From Bailinhaonella thermotolerans (GTDB lineage: Bacteria; Actinomycetota; Actinomycetes; Streptosporangiales; Streptosporangiaceae), in contig NZ_QZEY01000020.1 in assembly GCF_003594875.1 (NCBI RefSeq), positions 104,260-168,259 on the forward strand: a DNA stretch of 64,000 bases. Reading direction: 5' to 3'. The position numbers and the translations under genes are program-made. A model generated the notes under the pieces. That model was not told the origin of the DNA. It did not search any database and saw only the letters and a program-made list of their open reading frames with translations. Below, in pieces: positions 16,742-25,370 of the stretch (position 1 is the first letter of the stretch; each line of letters opens with the position of its first letter).

Positions 16742-17950
16742 GTGCTGACATCGCGGGGGGTCGAGCCGCGCCTGGTGCGGGCCCGGCTCGGGGTCTTCGG
16801 GTTCTTCGTGCTCAACGGGCTGCTGATGGGGTCCTGGGCGGCGGGCCTGCCCGCGTTGTCGAAGCGGCTGGACCTGGGGCCCGGCATCCTGGGCACGGTC
16901 CTGTTGCTGGTGTCGCTCGGATGCCTGCTGGCCATGCCGGTCGCGGGACGGCTGTGCGACCGCTGGTCCTCGCGCACGGTGACCCGGGTGTCCGGCCCGC
17001 TGATGGCGCTGGCGCTGCTGGGGCCGGTGCTCGCCCCGTCGTTCGGCGTGCTCGCCGTCGCCGCGGTGCTCTTCGGGCTGACCGTGGGGCTGCTGGAGGT
17101 GTCGATGAACGTGCAGGCCGTGGAGGTGGAGCGCGTCTACGGCCGCCCCATCAACTCGGCCTTCCACGGTTCGTGGAGCCTGGGCGGCGCCGCGGGCGGC
17201 GCGATCGTCGCCGGCGGGCTGCACCTCGGGCTGGACGCGCGGGTCCCGGCCGTGGTGGCGGTGGCCGCCGCCGCTGCCGGGTTCCTGGCGGCGGGCCCGC
17301 GCCTGCTGTCCGCCGCCGCCACGGCACCGGCGGAGGAGGAGGGCGCGGCCCCGGCCGCGCCGCTGGGGCGGAGGATGATCCTGCTGCTGGGGGCGGTCGC
17401 GTTCGCGGGCCTGCTGACCGAGGGCGCCGCCATGGACTGGGCGGCGGTGCACGCGGCCCAGGTCCTCCACGCGGACTCCTCGCTGGCCCCCCTGACGTTC
17501 ACCGTCTTCTCCGTGGCCATGACCACGGTGCGCCTGTTCGGCGACCAGGTGCGCCGCCGGCTGCGGCCGCCGGCCATCCTGGGCCTGGCCGGCGGGATCA
17601 CCGTCGCCGGGTACGCCCTGGCCCTGAGCTCCTCCGCGTGGTCGGGCGGCGCCGCCATCGCGGTCGCCTGGGCCGGGTGGATCCTGGCCGGGGTCGGCCT
17701 GGCCACGGTCGTGCCGGTGCTGTTCAGCGCGGTCGGCGCGGCGGGCGGCCCGGCGGGGCGGGCGCTGTCCCAGGTCTCGGCGGTCGGCTACGTGGGCCTG
17801 CTGATCGGCCCCGCCCTGGTCGGCCACCTGGCCGAGGCCACGAGCCTGTCCACCGCGCTGATCCTGCCGGCCGGGCTCGCCCTCCTGGTCGCGCTCGCCG
17901 GGCCCCCGGCCCTGCGCGTCATCACCCGCCCGAAGGTCCCCGTCCGCTGA
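16742..17950 (+). CDS. MFS transporter (12 TM, YbjJ/fucose-permease-like)
   Basis: A 402-residue transporter with 12 membrane segments and an acidic-to-basic central loop (about residues 190-215, APAEEEGAAPAAPLGRR). Motif A is MPVAGRLCDRWSSRTV and the fourth to fifth helices contain LLEVSMNVQAVEVERVYGRP and NSAFHGSWSLGGAAGGAIVA, typical of the YbjJ-like branch. The second half carries EGAAMDWAAVH, a conserved motif of that branch. The substrate is unknown. GTG at 16742 with an AAGGGGG ribosome-binding site and a promoter overlapped by an inverted repeat. Confidence 0.87.
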   Translation: MLTSRGVEPRLVRARLGVFGFFVLNGLLMGSWAAGLPALSKRLDLGPGILGTVLLLVSLGCLLAMPVAGRLCDRWSSRTVTRVSGPLMALALLGPVLAPSFGVLAVAAVLFGLTVGLLEVSMNVQAVEVERVYGRPINSAFHGSWSLGGAAGGAIVAGGLHLGLDARVPAVVAVAAAAAGFLAAGPRLLSAAATAPAEEEGAAPAAPLGRRMILLLGAVAFAGLLTEGAAMDWAAVHAAQVLHADSSLAPLTFTVFSVAMTTVRLFGDQVRRRLRPPAILGLAGGITVAGYALALSSSAWSGGAAIAVAWAGWILAGVGLATVVPVLFSAVGAAGGPAGRALSQVSAVGYVGLLIGPALVGHLAEATSLSTALILPAGLALLVALAGPPALRVITRPKVPVR

Positions 17951-18035
17951 CCCCGCCGTACGGCCCGCGCGGTGCCGGCCGTACGGCTCGCGCCGCGTCC
18001 GCCGTACGGGCGGGGACGGGCGGGGACGGGCGGCC

Positions 18036-19022
18036 TCACCACGCGCCGGGGTCCTGATCTTCTCCGGGGGGCCGGCCGGGGCGGCGGGCGGCCAGCAGGA
18101 CGGGGTCGGTGACGCCGCCGGGGCAGGCCAGGTCGTCGACGTCCCATCCGGCCAGGCGGGCCCCGGCCAGGTAGGCGCTCTGCAGGAACTCCAGCGCCGC
18201 CGCCCGCGGATCGTGGGCGGCGCGGGCCGTCTCGTAGGGGTAGACGGCCAGGTGGCTGTCGCCCCGGTTCATCCAGCGGGCGCCCTCGGGCCGCAGCGGC
18301 CGGTCGGGGAGGCCGGGCGGCTCGGGCGAGGTGTAGCTGTAGAAGGCGGGCTCGGCCATGTGGTCGTCGCCGAACCAGAACCCCGCGCTGATGACCTCGC
18401 GGGAGTACGCCTCGCGGGTGACCGGGTCGGCCGAGGCGGGCTGGTCGACGCGGCGATCGCCGAACCGGGTGACGGCGATGTCGAAGGTGTGCCAGAAGTG
18501 GTGGACCGGGCTGATCTTGCCGCTGAAGGTGGAGGAGAACTCCTCCAGCAGCAGGTTCACCTGGCTGAGGACGACCCAGTAGCGGTTGGCCCAGTACGGG
18601 TCGTAGGCGCGGTGCTCGGTGTCCTCGGCGAAGGGGCGGCCCGCGTCGGGCAGGTCGAAGGGGTGCGGGTGCTCGATGACGACCTGGACCCCGAGCAGGT
18701 CCAGCGCCTCGACGAGCCGGTCGTGGAAGCTCGCCACACTCTGCCCGGCGAGCGGGAAGGAGGTCCGCCGCCCGTCCAGCGCGCGCACGGTCAGGCGGTG
18801 GGCGACGAAGTCGAAGTCGATCGTGAAGATCTGCCGGTCGTCGCACAGGCCGATGGGCCGGGTGGTGTACCCGGCGCCGGTCAGGTGGAAGGGCACATCC
18901 CACCAGTGGTTGCGCCGGATCGCCCCGGCCAGCCGTACCTTCCCGACAATCTGCGCGAACCTATGCACTGTGGCCTTGGTGTCGGCCCAGGCGTCCAGCG
19001 GAATCGCCGGAAACAACTCCAT
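18036..19022 (-). CDS. DUF5996 family protein
   Basis: A 328-residue soluble protein recognisable as DUF5996, common in actinobacteria and some other bacteria. Conserved segments include the start FPAIPLDAWADTKATVHRFA, RRNHWWDVPFHLTGAGYTTR, the HPHPFDLPDAGRPF block and the WANRYWVVLSQVNLLLEEFS helix, plus a late SAGFWFGDDHMAEPAFYSYT stretch. No catalytic motif is apparent and no function is known to me. It reads away from the SRPBCC gene on the other strand. Confidence 0.82.
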   Translation of the reverse strand: MELFPAIPLDAWADTKATVHRFAQIVGKVRLAGAIRRNHWWDVPFHLTGAGYTTRPIGLCDDRQIFTIDFDFVAHRLTVRALDGRRTSFPLAGQSVASFHDRLVEALDLLGVQVVIEHPHPFDLPDAGRPFAEDTEHRAYDPYWANRYWVVLSQVNLLLEEFSSTFSGKISPVHHFWHTFDIAVTRFGDRRVDQPASADPVTREAYSREVISAGFWFGDDHMAEPAFYSYTSPEPPGLPDRPLRPEGARWMNRGDSHLAVYPYETARAAHDPRAAALEFLQSAYLAGARLAGWDVDDLACPGGVTDPVLLAARRPGRPPGEDQDPGAW

Positions 19023-19245
19023 GTCTGCCTCCTGCCCCCGGTCGGGGCCGGCCCGCCCGGACCGGCCTCCCCGCGCCCCCTACCCATCCGCGCGCCGTCC
19101 CCTCCTCCCGCCGCTCACGCCGTACGACCTGTCGGGGGCGGCCGGGGCGGAGCGGCCGGCGGGATCGTCCGGCGCGGGAGGGCCGGTGCCGGCGGCGTGG
19201 CGGCCGGGCGTAGTTTTGGGGGCCGGACGAGACAAGGGAGGCGAT

Positions 19246-19785
19246 GTGCGATACGCCGACGGGCCCGGGGTGGCGGCGTCGATCGAGGTGGCGGCGGACC
19301 CGGCGCGAGTGTGGGAGCTGGTGGCCGACATCGGCCTGCCGGCGCGGTTCAGCCCGGAACTGCTGCGCGTGGAGTGGCTCGACGGGGCCGCGGCGCCGGC
19401 GGTGGGGGCGCGCTTCGCCGGGCACAACCGGCACCCGATGCTCGGTGAGTGGCGGACGGTGTCGCAGATCGTGGAGCTGGTGCCCGGGCGGGTGATGGCC
19501 TGGTGCCCGATGGACGCCGACGGCCGGTACGGCGAGCCCTCGGCCGACCCGGCGGCGGCGATGGCGACGTGGCGGTTCGAGCTGGAGCCGGTGCCCGGGG
19601 GAACGCGGCTGGAGCTGTCGGCGCGGATCGGGCCGGGCCGGTCGGGCCTGACGCTGGCGATCGAGCGGTGGCCGGACAAGGAGGAGGCCATCGTGGCGAC
19701 CCGGCTCGCCGAGCTGCGCGCGGGCATCGAGACCACGCTCGACGGGATCAGGGCACTGGCCGAGGAGCCGCGGGTCCCCCGCTGA
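19246..19785 (+). CDS. SRPBCC family (START-like) protein
   Basis: A 179-residue protein with the helix-grip fold of polyketide cyclase/AHA1-type SRPBCC proteins: VAASIEVAADPARVWELVAD, LPARFSPELLRVEWLDGA, then the GEWRTVSQIVELVPGRVMAW strand pair and the long C-terminal helix ATRLAELRAGIETTLDGIRA. These bind hydrophobic ligands in a deep cavity. The GTG at 19246 follows AAGGGAGG. A different-frame ATG two bases earlier opens a shorter frame without family similarity. Ligand unknown. Confidence 0.85.
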   Translation: MRYADGPGVAASIEVAADPARVWELVADIGLPARFSPELLRVEWLDGAAAPAVGARFAGHNRHPMLGEWRTVSQIVELVPGRVMAWCPMDADGRYGEPSADPAAAMATWRFELEPVPGGTRLELSARIGPGRSGLTLAIERWPDKEEAIVATRLAELRAGIETTLDGIRALAEEPRVPR

Positions 19786-19901
19786 GCCGGCCGGGAACCG
19801 AGCCGGCCGGGAACGACGACGGCCCGGCAGGCGCCGCCGGGGCGGCACGTGCCGGGCCGAAGGCCCCGGGGGCGCACCGGGTGGCGCCCCCGGGAGCCGG
19901 G

Positions 19902-20507
19902 TCAGCCGGCCGCGGTGGCGCCGGCCGGGCGCCACATGGGGAAGAACGGCTCGGCGCCCGGCAGGGCGAAGGGCTCGCCGAGGTCGGCGTAGCCGTGACG
20001 CAGGTACAGCTTCCGGTTGGCCGGGTCGCTGGCCTCCAGGTAGGCGTCCACGCCCGCCTCGTCGAGGATGGCGTGGTGGTGGCGCAGCAGCACGGCGCCC
20101 AGGCCCATGCCCTGGGCCTCCGGCCGTACGGCGAGCATGGCCAGGTGCTGGTGCGGGTCGGCCGGGTGGTGCGCCTCGAACAGCTCGTCCAGGGTCACGA
20201 ACCGCTCGGCGTACTCCCCGCAGGCCTCGGCCAGGCGGCGCTCGTAGTCGGCGGGCTCGGGGACGTCCTTGGTGCGGTCGACCCAGACGGCGACGGCCTG
20301 CTCGCCGGCCCGGTAGACGGTCCCGTGCTCCATCGCGTGCTCGACGAGGATCTGGAAGTCCCCGGCGAGGACGGCTCGGCGCGCGGACGCGTCGGGGACG
20401 AGCCAGCGGGTCTGGTCCATGGACGAGAAGGCGTGGGCGATGACGTCGGCCACCTCGGCGGCCTCGTCGCGGCGCGCGTGACGGATCTCGATCTCGACGG
20501 TGGTCAC
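19902..20507 (-). CDS. GNAT family N-acetyltransferase
   Basis: A 201-residue GNAT. The acetyl-CoA-binding motif A is HLAMLAVRPEAQGMGLGAVL followed by LRHHHAILDEAG, and motif B is YLEASDPANRKLYLRHGYAD. The N-terminal VEIEIRHARRDEAAEVADVI matches typical GNAT starts. The acceptor cannot be predicted. Its GTG start overlaps the stop of the upstream APC permease in a GTGA, so permease and acetyltransferase are translationally coupled; the acetyltransferase may modify the imported amine or amino acid. Confidence 0.88.
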   Translation of the reverse strand: MTTVEIEIRHARRDEAAEVADVIAHAFSSMDQTRWLVPDASARRAVLAGDFQILVEHAMEHGTVYRAGEQAVAVWVDRTKDVPEPADYERRLAEACGEYAERFVTLDELFEAHHPADPHQHLAMLAVRPEAQGMGLGAVLLRHHHAILDEAGVDAYLEASDPANRKLYLRHGYADLGEPFALPGAEPFFPMWRPAGATAAG

Positions 20508-22006
20508 AGCTTCACCCCCGCGGGCGGCACCGGGGCGGCGCCGGCCTGGGCCGACGCGGCCTGCGGGCCGAGGCCGATGCTGGCGTAGACGCCGGGGGAG
20601 GAGGAGCGCAGGATCAGCGCCCAGACCAGGCCGAGGATGAAGGCGACCACGTAGGCGATGGGCAGGCCCCAGCGCAGCGGGTGGGTCTCGGGCACGTTGA
20701 GCAGCGTGGCGAAGTTGGCGGTGGCCAGGACCGCGAAGACCATCAGGATGGCGCTGGCCAGGATCGGGGCGATCACCCGCCGCCAGGCGCTCTCACCCGA
20801 GGGGTTGCGGGCGAAGAAGAGCAGCACCGACAGGGAGGTGGCGGTGGTCAGCAGCAGGACGCCGAAGCCGCCGAAGGTGCCGCCGTAGAAGAACAGGTTC
20901 ACCAGCGGGTCCCAGCCCATGACGGTGTAGAGCGCGATGACGACGAAGCCGACCACGGTCTGGGCGATGGAGCCGACCTTGGGGGCGCCGGTGCGGACGC
21001 TGGTGGTGCCGAACGCGCGGGGCAGCACGCGCTCGCGGCCCAGGGCGAAGGCGTAGCGCGCGATGGTGTTGTGGAAGGAGATGGAGGCGGCGATCAGGCT
21101 GGTCAGCAGCAGGACGGCGGCGATGTCGGCGATGGTGCCGCCCAGGCGCTCGGCGGCCAGGGTGAAGGGCAGCTCCGGGTCCTTGCGGGCCATCTCCACG
21201 ATGTTGCCCGGGCCGGCGGCCACCGTCATCGCCCAGGAGGACAGCGCGTAGAGGCCGGCGATGATGGCGATCGAGACGAAGGTCGCGGTCGGCACGGTAC
21301 GGCGGGGGTCGCGGCTCTCCTCGCTGAACACGACGGAGGACTCGAAGCCGACGAAGCCGGTCATGGCGATGACGAGCAGGGCGCCGACGCCGCCGGCGAA
21401 CAGCGCGTCGGGGGAGAGCGCCGCGCCGGAGACGCCTTCGGGGCCGGGGCTGACCAGGTCGGCGACGTCGAAGATCAGGACGATCGCGATCTCCAGGGTG
21501 AGCAGGATCGCGAGCACGCGGCCGTTGAGGTCGACGCGCAGCACGCCCAGAACGCCGACCAGGCCCCACATGAGCAGGGCCAGCACCCACCAGGGCAGTT
21601 CGACGCCGAGGTACTTCTGCACCAGCGGGCCGCCGAAGGCGCCGAACGCGCCGTAGGCGCCGCACTGCAGGGAGTTGTAGGCGATGAGCGCGACCCAGGA
21701 TCCGCCGACGCCGGCGGGACGGCCCAGGCCGCGGGAGATGTAGGCGTAGAAGGCGCCGGCGTTGGTGAGCTGGCGGGCCATGGCCACGTAGCCGACGGCG
21801 AACAGCGCCAGCACGATGCCGACGACCAGGAACGCGATCGGCAGGCCGAGCAGCCCGGTGGCGGCGAAGCCGGTGGGCACGACGCCCGCGACGACCGTCA
21901 GCGGCGCCGCGGCCGACATGACGAAGAACACGATCGCGCCGACGCCCAGCCGGTTGGCGGCCAGCGCGTTCGCGATCGCGTCCGAGGGTGTCCGTGATCT
22001 GGACAT
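20504..22006 (-). CDS. APC superfamily amino acid/amine permease
   Basis: A 500-residue permease with 12 or more membrane segments. The N-terminal substrate loop is VFFVMSAAAPLTVVAGVVPT, followed by MARQLTNAGAFYAYISRGLG, the characteristic APC helix 3 with the NAGAFYAY motif, and later FVGFESSVVFSEESRDPRRT. These mark the amino acid-polyamine-organocation family. The ATG at 22006 has GGAG nearby. The gene is coupled by a 4-bp overlap to the downstream GNAT. The hydrophilic C-terminal tail is Ala/Pro rich. Confidence 0.9.
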   Translation of the reverse strand: MSRSRTPSDAIANALAANRLGVGAIVFFVMSAAAPLTVVAGVVPTGFAATGLLGLPIAFLVVGIVLALFAVGYVAMARQLTNAGAFYAYISRGLGRPAGVGGSWVALIAYNSLQCGAYGAFGAFGGPLVQKYLGVELPWWVLALLMWGLVGVLGVLRVDLNGRVLAILLTLEIAIVLIFDVADLVSPGPEGVSGAALSPDALFAGGVGALLVIAMTGFVGFESSVVFSEESRDPRRTVPTATFVSIAIIAGLYALSSWAMTVAAGPGNIVEMARKDPELPFTLAAERLGGTIADIAAVLLLTSLIAASISFHNTIARYAFALGRERVLPRAFGTTSVRTGAPKVGSIAQTVVGFVVIALYTVMGWDPLVNLFFYGGTFGGFGVLLLTTATSLSVLLFFARNPSGESAWRRVIAPILASAILMVFAVLATANFATLLNVPETHPLRWGLPIAYVVAFILGLVWALILRSSSPGVYASIGLGPQAASAQAGAAPVPPAGVKL

Positions 22007-22115
22007 GGGGTCTCCGGAGGGATACAAGGGGTGGGAGTGGACAGCAGGGGATAAAAGGGACCTCAAGCCCCGTACGGCCCCCGGCCCGGGCGGGCCGGGA
22101 GCGCCGGGACCCGGA

Positions 22116-22751
22116 TCAGGTGCGGTAGGTCATGACGGCCGAGCCGACAGCGGCGCTGACGTGGCCGGCCAGGCCGCGCAGCGCCGGGGGCAGGGCGGCC
22201 GTGAGCGTGGTGAGGTACTCCCGGGCGGGGGCCCGCTGCTCGGGCTCGAACAGCACGTGGTCGAGCAGCCCGGCGGCGTCCACGAGCGCGGCCAGCAGCA
22301 TGTCGGGCAGGCTCATGGGCTGGTGCTCGCTGAGCAGCATGGTCAGGCGGAGGGACGGCCAGGCGCCCTTGGCGAACTCGGTGGCCTCGTAGCGCACGCG
22401 GGTGCGGAACAGCACGCGGCTCTCCACCCGCTGGACGAGGCCGGCGTCCTGCAGCCGCGCGCCCACGCCCTCGGCGGCGTCCTGGGCCAGGTAGGCGAGC
22501 CAGGTCCGCACGTCGGTGTGCTCGGGCGCGGCCACGATCTGGGCGAGCACGTCGCGGGCCAGCGGGTCCTCGACGGGGACGCGATTGAGCACGAGCAGGC
22601 CCGCGCCCTGCACCGTCAGCCGCTCACCGAGGATGAGCTCGCCCAGCAGCGCCCCCGCCAGGCCGAGCGCGGCGCCCTGGGGGTGCAGAACGGGCTTGCC
22701 CTGCCCGGCGGTGTCCCACGCGATCAGGAAGAACTCGTCTGCCAGCCTCAC
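22116..22751 (-). CDS. GPP34 (GOLPH3/Vps74-like) family protein
   Basis: A 211-residue protein matching the bacterial GPP34 family: MRLADEFFLIAWDTAGQGKP at the start, then ALGLAGALLGELILGERLTV with the family helix, DVRTWLAYLAQDAAEGVGAR and a late PEQRAPAREYLTTLTAALPP. The eukaryotic relatives bind phosphatidylinositol 4-phosphate and Golgi enzymes; the function in actinobacteria is unknown. GTG start with an AGGGGG upstream. It is read away from a long AT-richer intergenic region shared with an HtrA-like gene. Confidence 0.88.
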   Translation of the reverse strand: MRLADEFFLIAWDTAGQGKPVLHPQGAALGLAGALLGELILGERLTVQGAGLLVLNRVPVEDPLARDVLAQIVAAPEHTDVRTWLAYLAQDAAEGVGARLQDAGLVQRVESRVLFRTRVRYEATEFAKGAWPSLRLTMLLSEHQPMSLPDMLLAALVDAAGLLDHVLFEPEQRAPAREYLTTLTAALPPALRGLAGHVSAAVGSAVMTYRT

Positions 22752-23041
22752 TGCGCGACCCCCTTCAGCACCGGGCGGGAGGGGACGGGGACACGGGCGG
22801 GACGATTGTGTTCACGACCTATTCCTGGGGGCGGGACTCGGTGGCGGATGTTTTGGTGCCCGAGTGGCCCCTGGGGTTGGGGGGACCAATCCGGCGCGAC
22901 ATATGTATCAAGAAGACATGCTTTCCGAATAGGCGCGGGTTTTCGGTTCGCCTGATTGTTACCCAATAGACCCATCCGAATCGGGCATTCGGCCATGCTT
23001 CCGGACATTACACGCGCTCGGAAATTTTCTTTACCGGAGGC

Positions 23042-23070
23042 CGGGAACCCCTACGGGGACGGGGTTCCCG
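23042..23070. terminator. Perfect 10-bp hairpin in the intergenic region
   Basis: CGGGAACCCC (23042-23051) pairs with GGGGTTCCCG (23061-23070) around a 9-base loop. It lies about 275-300 bp upstream of the protease gene. It could be an attenuator or terminator of a short leader RNA, or an operator. Confidence 0.4.
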
Positions 23071-23301
23071 TTCGTTCCTCTCCGGTTTCCCGGATCGCGG
23101 GACACCGTTTCCGGAATCGAGGACGGAGCCCCCTCCCGGCCGTCTCAAATTCTGGACCTCCGGGGCTGTGCGCCGTACGGCCCGGCGGTCGCCGCGATCC
23201 GACTCCGCGGTATAAAACGGACGCCGGACGCAAAGGATCATGAATTTTCGATATTCCCAGGCCAGGTGCCGGGTCAGTGGTCCGCGCGCGGACCGAAGCG
23301 C

Positions 23302-23328
23302 GGAGTTACGGTGTAATCGTGTAACTCC
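23302..23328. promoter_or_regulatory. Inverted repeat upstream of the HtrA-like protease
   Basis: GGAGTTAC (23302-23309) is repeated in reverse as GTAACTCC (23321-23328) with an 11-bp AT-rich spacer, ending 15 bp before the GTG start. A repressor site or a structured 5' leader that covers the ribosome-binding site are both possible. Confidence 0.5.
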
Positions 23329-23343
23329 CCCTGGAGGTTCGCA

Positions 23344-24285
23344 GTGCCGGACGAAGAACCGCTGGACGCCTACTCCCGCGTCGTGTCCACGGTGGCGGCC
23401 GCGCTCACCCCCTCGGTCGCGGCCGTGCGCGCGCGCCGCCGCGGCGGCGAGGGGGGCGGCTCCGCCGTCGTATTCACCGCCGACGGGTTCCTGCTCACCA
23501 ACGCCCACGTCGTCGGGTCGGCCGCGGGCGGGACGGCCGCCTTCGCCGACGGGACGCAGACGCCGTTCACCGTGGTCGGCGCCGACCCGCTGTCGGACCT
23601 GGCGGTGCTGCGCGCCTCCGGGCCCACCCCGGCCCCGGCCACCCTGGGCGACAGCGACGCCCTCGTGGTCGGCCAGCTCGTCGTCGCCGTGGGCAACCCG
23701 CTCGGGCTGGCCGGATCGGTCACGGCCGGGGTGGTCAGCGCCCTGGGCCGTTCCCTGCCCGCCCGCGACGGCCACGCCGTACGGCTGATCGAGGACGTGA
23801 TCCAGACCGACGCCGCCCTCAACCCCGGCAACTCCGGCGGGGCGCTGGCGGACGCGCGCGGCCGGGTCGTGGGGGTCAACACGGCGGTGGCCGGGGTGGG
23901 CGTCGGCCTGGCGGTGCCGGTCAACGCCACGACCCGGGGGATCATCGCGACGCTGATGCGCGAGGGGCGGGTACGGCGGGCCTACCTCGGGCTGGTCACC
24001 TCCCCGGCGCCGCTGACCGCGGGGGTGCGCGAGCGGACCGGGCAGCGGCGGGGGCTGCGGGTGGTGGAGGTGGTGCCCGGCAGCCCGGCCGCGCGGGCGG
24101 GGCTGCGCGCCGGGGACCTGGTCCTGACGGCCGGGCGGGCGCCGGTGGGGGACGCGCAGAGCCTGCAGCGGCTGATGTTCGCCGACGCGATCGGCCGGCC
24201 GCTGCCGATCACCGTGCTCCGCAACGGGGCCCTGGTCGACGTGATCGCCGAGCCGACCGAGCTGGGCCCCGTCCCGCGCGGCTGA
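23344..24285 (+). CDS. HtrA/DegP-like S1C serine protease with PDZ domain
   Basis: A 313-residue trypsin-like protease. Catalytic His55 is in LLTNAHVVGSA, Asp85 in DPLSDLAVLR and Ser164 in LNPGNSGGALAD; a C-terminal PDZ domain (about residues 215-305) includes GLRVVEVVPGSPAARAGLRA. All three catalytic residues are present. Unlike most HtrA proteins, I see no signal peptide or membrane anchor, so it is probably cytoplasmic. GTG at 23344 preceded by GGAGG. The promoter region carries an 8-bp inverted repeat. Short length compared with secreted HtrA proteins reflects the missing N-terminal membrane part. Confidence 0.9.
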   Translation: MPDEEPLDAYSRVVSTVAAALTPSVAAVRARRRGGEGGGSAVVFTADGFLLTNAHVVGSAAGGTAAFADGTQTPFTVVGADPLSDLAVLRASGPTPAPATLGDSDALVVGQLVVAVGNPLGLAGSVTAGVVSALGRSLPARDGHAVRLIEDVIQTDAALNPGNSGGALADARGRVVGVNTAVAGVGVGLAVPVNATTRGIIATLMREGRVRRAYLGLVTSPAPLTAGVRERTGQRRGLRVVEVVPGSPAARAGLRAGDLVLTAGRAPVGDAQSLQRLMFADAIGRPLPITVLRNGALVDVIAEPTELGPVPRG

Positions 24286-24328
24286 CCGGCCCGGCCCCCG
24301 GGGCGGTTCCGCGCGCGGGCCGGGAACG

Positions 24329-25213
24329 TCAGGCCGCCTTCGGCTTGATCACCTCCGTCAGGGCCGAGATGTTGTGCTCGCCGTACCCGGCCTCGGCCGC
24401 GCGGCGCAGCAGGTCGTGCAGCGGGGCCATCCACGCGTCGTCCAGGCCCAGCTCCCGGCTGAACTCCCGCTCCTCATCCGCCCCGGCCAGGAACAGGTTC
24501 ACCGAGGAGAAGGCGTCACCGTGGTCGCCCGCGTCGATCTGCTCGGCCAGGACGGGCAGGATCGAGGCGATCATCTCCAGCCACTTCACGCTGAACCGCA
24601 CCATCGAGCGCGCCTCCAGCCCGCGCGCCCGCAGGCCGGCCGCGCCGTGGAAGAACCCGACGAGCGCCGGCAGCAGCGTCGCGCCCACCGACATCTCGTA
24701 GAGGGCGGCCAGGTCCGGCTCCTCGCCGAGGTGCACGGTGTCGCCGCCGAGCACCCGCAGCGTGGCCTCGTGGTCGGCGAAGACGCCCTTGTCCCCGCCG
24801 TAGTACAGCAGCGTGTCCGGCGCCCCGACGGCGGCCGGCACGTTCTTGATCGCCCCGGCCAGGAAGCGCGCCCCGTGGCCGGCCGCCCACTCGGCCGTAC
24901 GGCGGGCGCCCTCGGGGGCCCCGCTGTTCAGGGTGACCAGGGCGCGCCCGGCCAGCGCGGCACCGGCGGGCTCCAGCGCCGCGCGCGTGTCCTCGAACGT
25001 GGTCAGGACGGAGATCGTCAGCGGGCTCGCGGCGACGGCCTCGGCCACGGTGGCGGCCTGGATCGCGCCGCGCTCCACCAGCGGCGCGGCCTTGGCCGCC
25101 GTGCGGTTCCACACGGTGGTGGGGTGCCCGGCATCGAGGAAGGCCCCGGCCACCGCGGCGCCCATCGAGCCGAGCCCGAGGACGGTCACCGGGGTGCGGT
25201 CATATGCGTTCAC
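24329..25213 (-). CDS. NAD(P)-binding imine reductase/6PGDH-like oxidoreductase
   Basis: A 294-residue protein with an N-terminal NADP Rossmann fold, VTVLGLGSMGAAVAGAFLDA then TTVWNRTAAKAAPLVERGA, where the Arg after Asn suggests NADP preference. The C-terminal half is an all-helical dimerisation domain with DLAALYEMSVGATLLPALVG and SVKWLEMIASILPVLAEQID, as in imine reductases and beta-hydroxyacid dehydrogenases. GTG at 25213 has GGAG eight bases upstream; an in-frame start at 25240 is possible. It is divergent from an HxlR regulator with a shared inverted repeat, a classic inducible redox pair. Confidence 0.85.
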   Translation of the reverse strand: MNAYDRTPVTVLGLGSMGAAVAGAFLDAGHPTTVWNRTAAKAAPLVERGAIQAATVAEAVAASPLTISVLTTFEDTRAALEPAGAALAGRALVTLNSGAPEGARRTAEWAAGHGARFLAGAIKNVPAAVGAPDTLLYYGGDKGVFADHEATLRVLGGDTVHLGEEPDLAALYEMSVGATLLPALVGFFHGAAGLRARGLEARSMVRFSVKWLEMIASILPVLAEQIDAGDHGDAFSSVNLFLAGADEEREFSRELGLDDAWMAPLHDLLRRAAEAGYGEHNISALTEVIKPKAA

Positions 25214-25318
25214 GGAGTGCTCCAGTCGCAGATAGGTCATCTCAGGCGGAGCGAGGGCCGCCTCCCGGCCGTCCGCGTCCCGCGCGATCTATGCTGGGTC
25301 CGCACGCACATTTCATCA

Positions 25319-25343
25319 AGTACCTACTATTTTCTCAGGTACT
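25319..25343. promoter_or_regulatory. Operator-like inverted repeat between oxidoreductase and HxlR genes
   Basis: AGTACCT (25319-25325) and AGGTACT (25337-25343) form perfect 7-bp arms around an AT-rich 11-bp spacer. GTAC-containing palindromes of this type are known targets of HxlR/YodB-like regulators. A further ACATTCTTGTAAGT lies just downstream. That the adjacent HxlR protein binds here is inference. Confidence 0.6.
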
Positions 25344-25370
25344 GACATTCTTGTAAGTATGGGAGCCCCG

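Larger units (their letters stand above)
22752..23343. other. AT-richer divergent intergenic region (GPP34 / HtrA-like)
   Basis: This 592-bp stretch has no convincing gene on either strand and is visibly richer in A and T than its surroundings, particularly 22890-23040. It contains ACATATGT, a CCGAAT-cgggc-ATTCGG inverted repeat (22976-22992), a 10-bp hairpin (23042-23070) and an 8-bp inverted repeat next to the protease start (23302-23328). It most likely carries promoters for both flanking genes, possibly with a transcribed leader or small RNA; the latter is speculation. Confidence 0.5.

Noticed and set aside
20681..21997. 438-codon plus-strand frame opposite the APC permease
   Set aside because: Composition is dominated by Gly, Asp, Gln and Ala with no hydrophobic core; the minus-strand frame is a complete permease with family motifs and correct coupling to the next gene.
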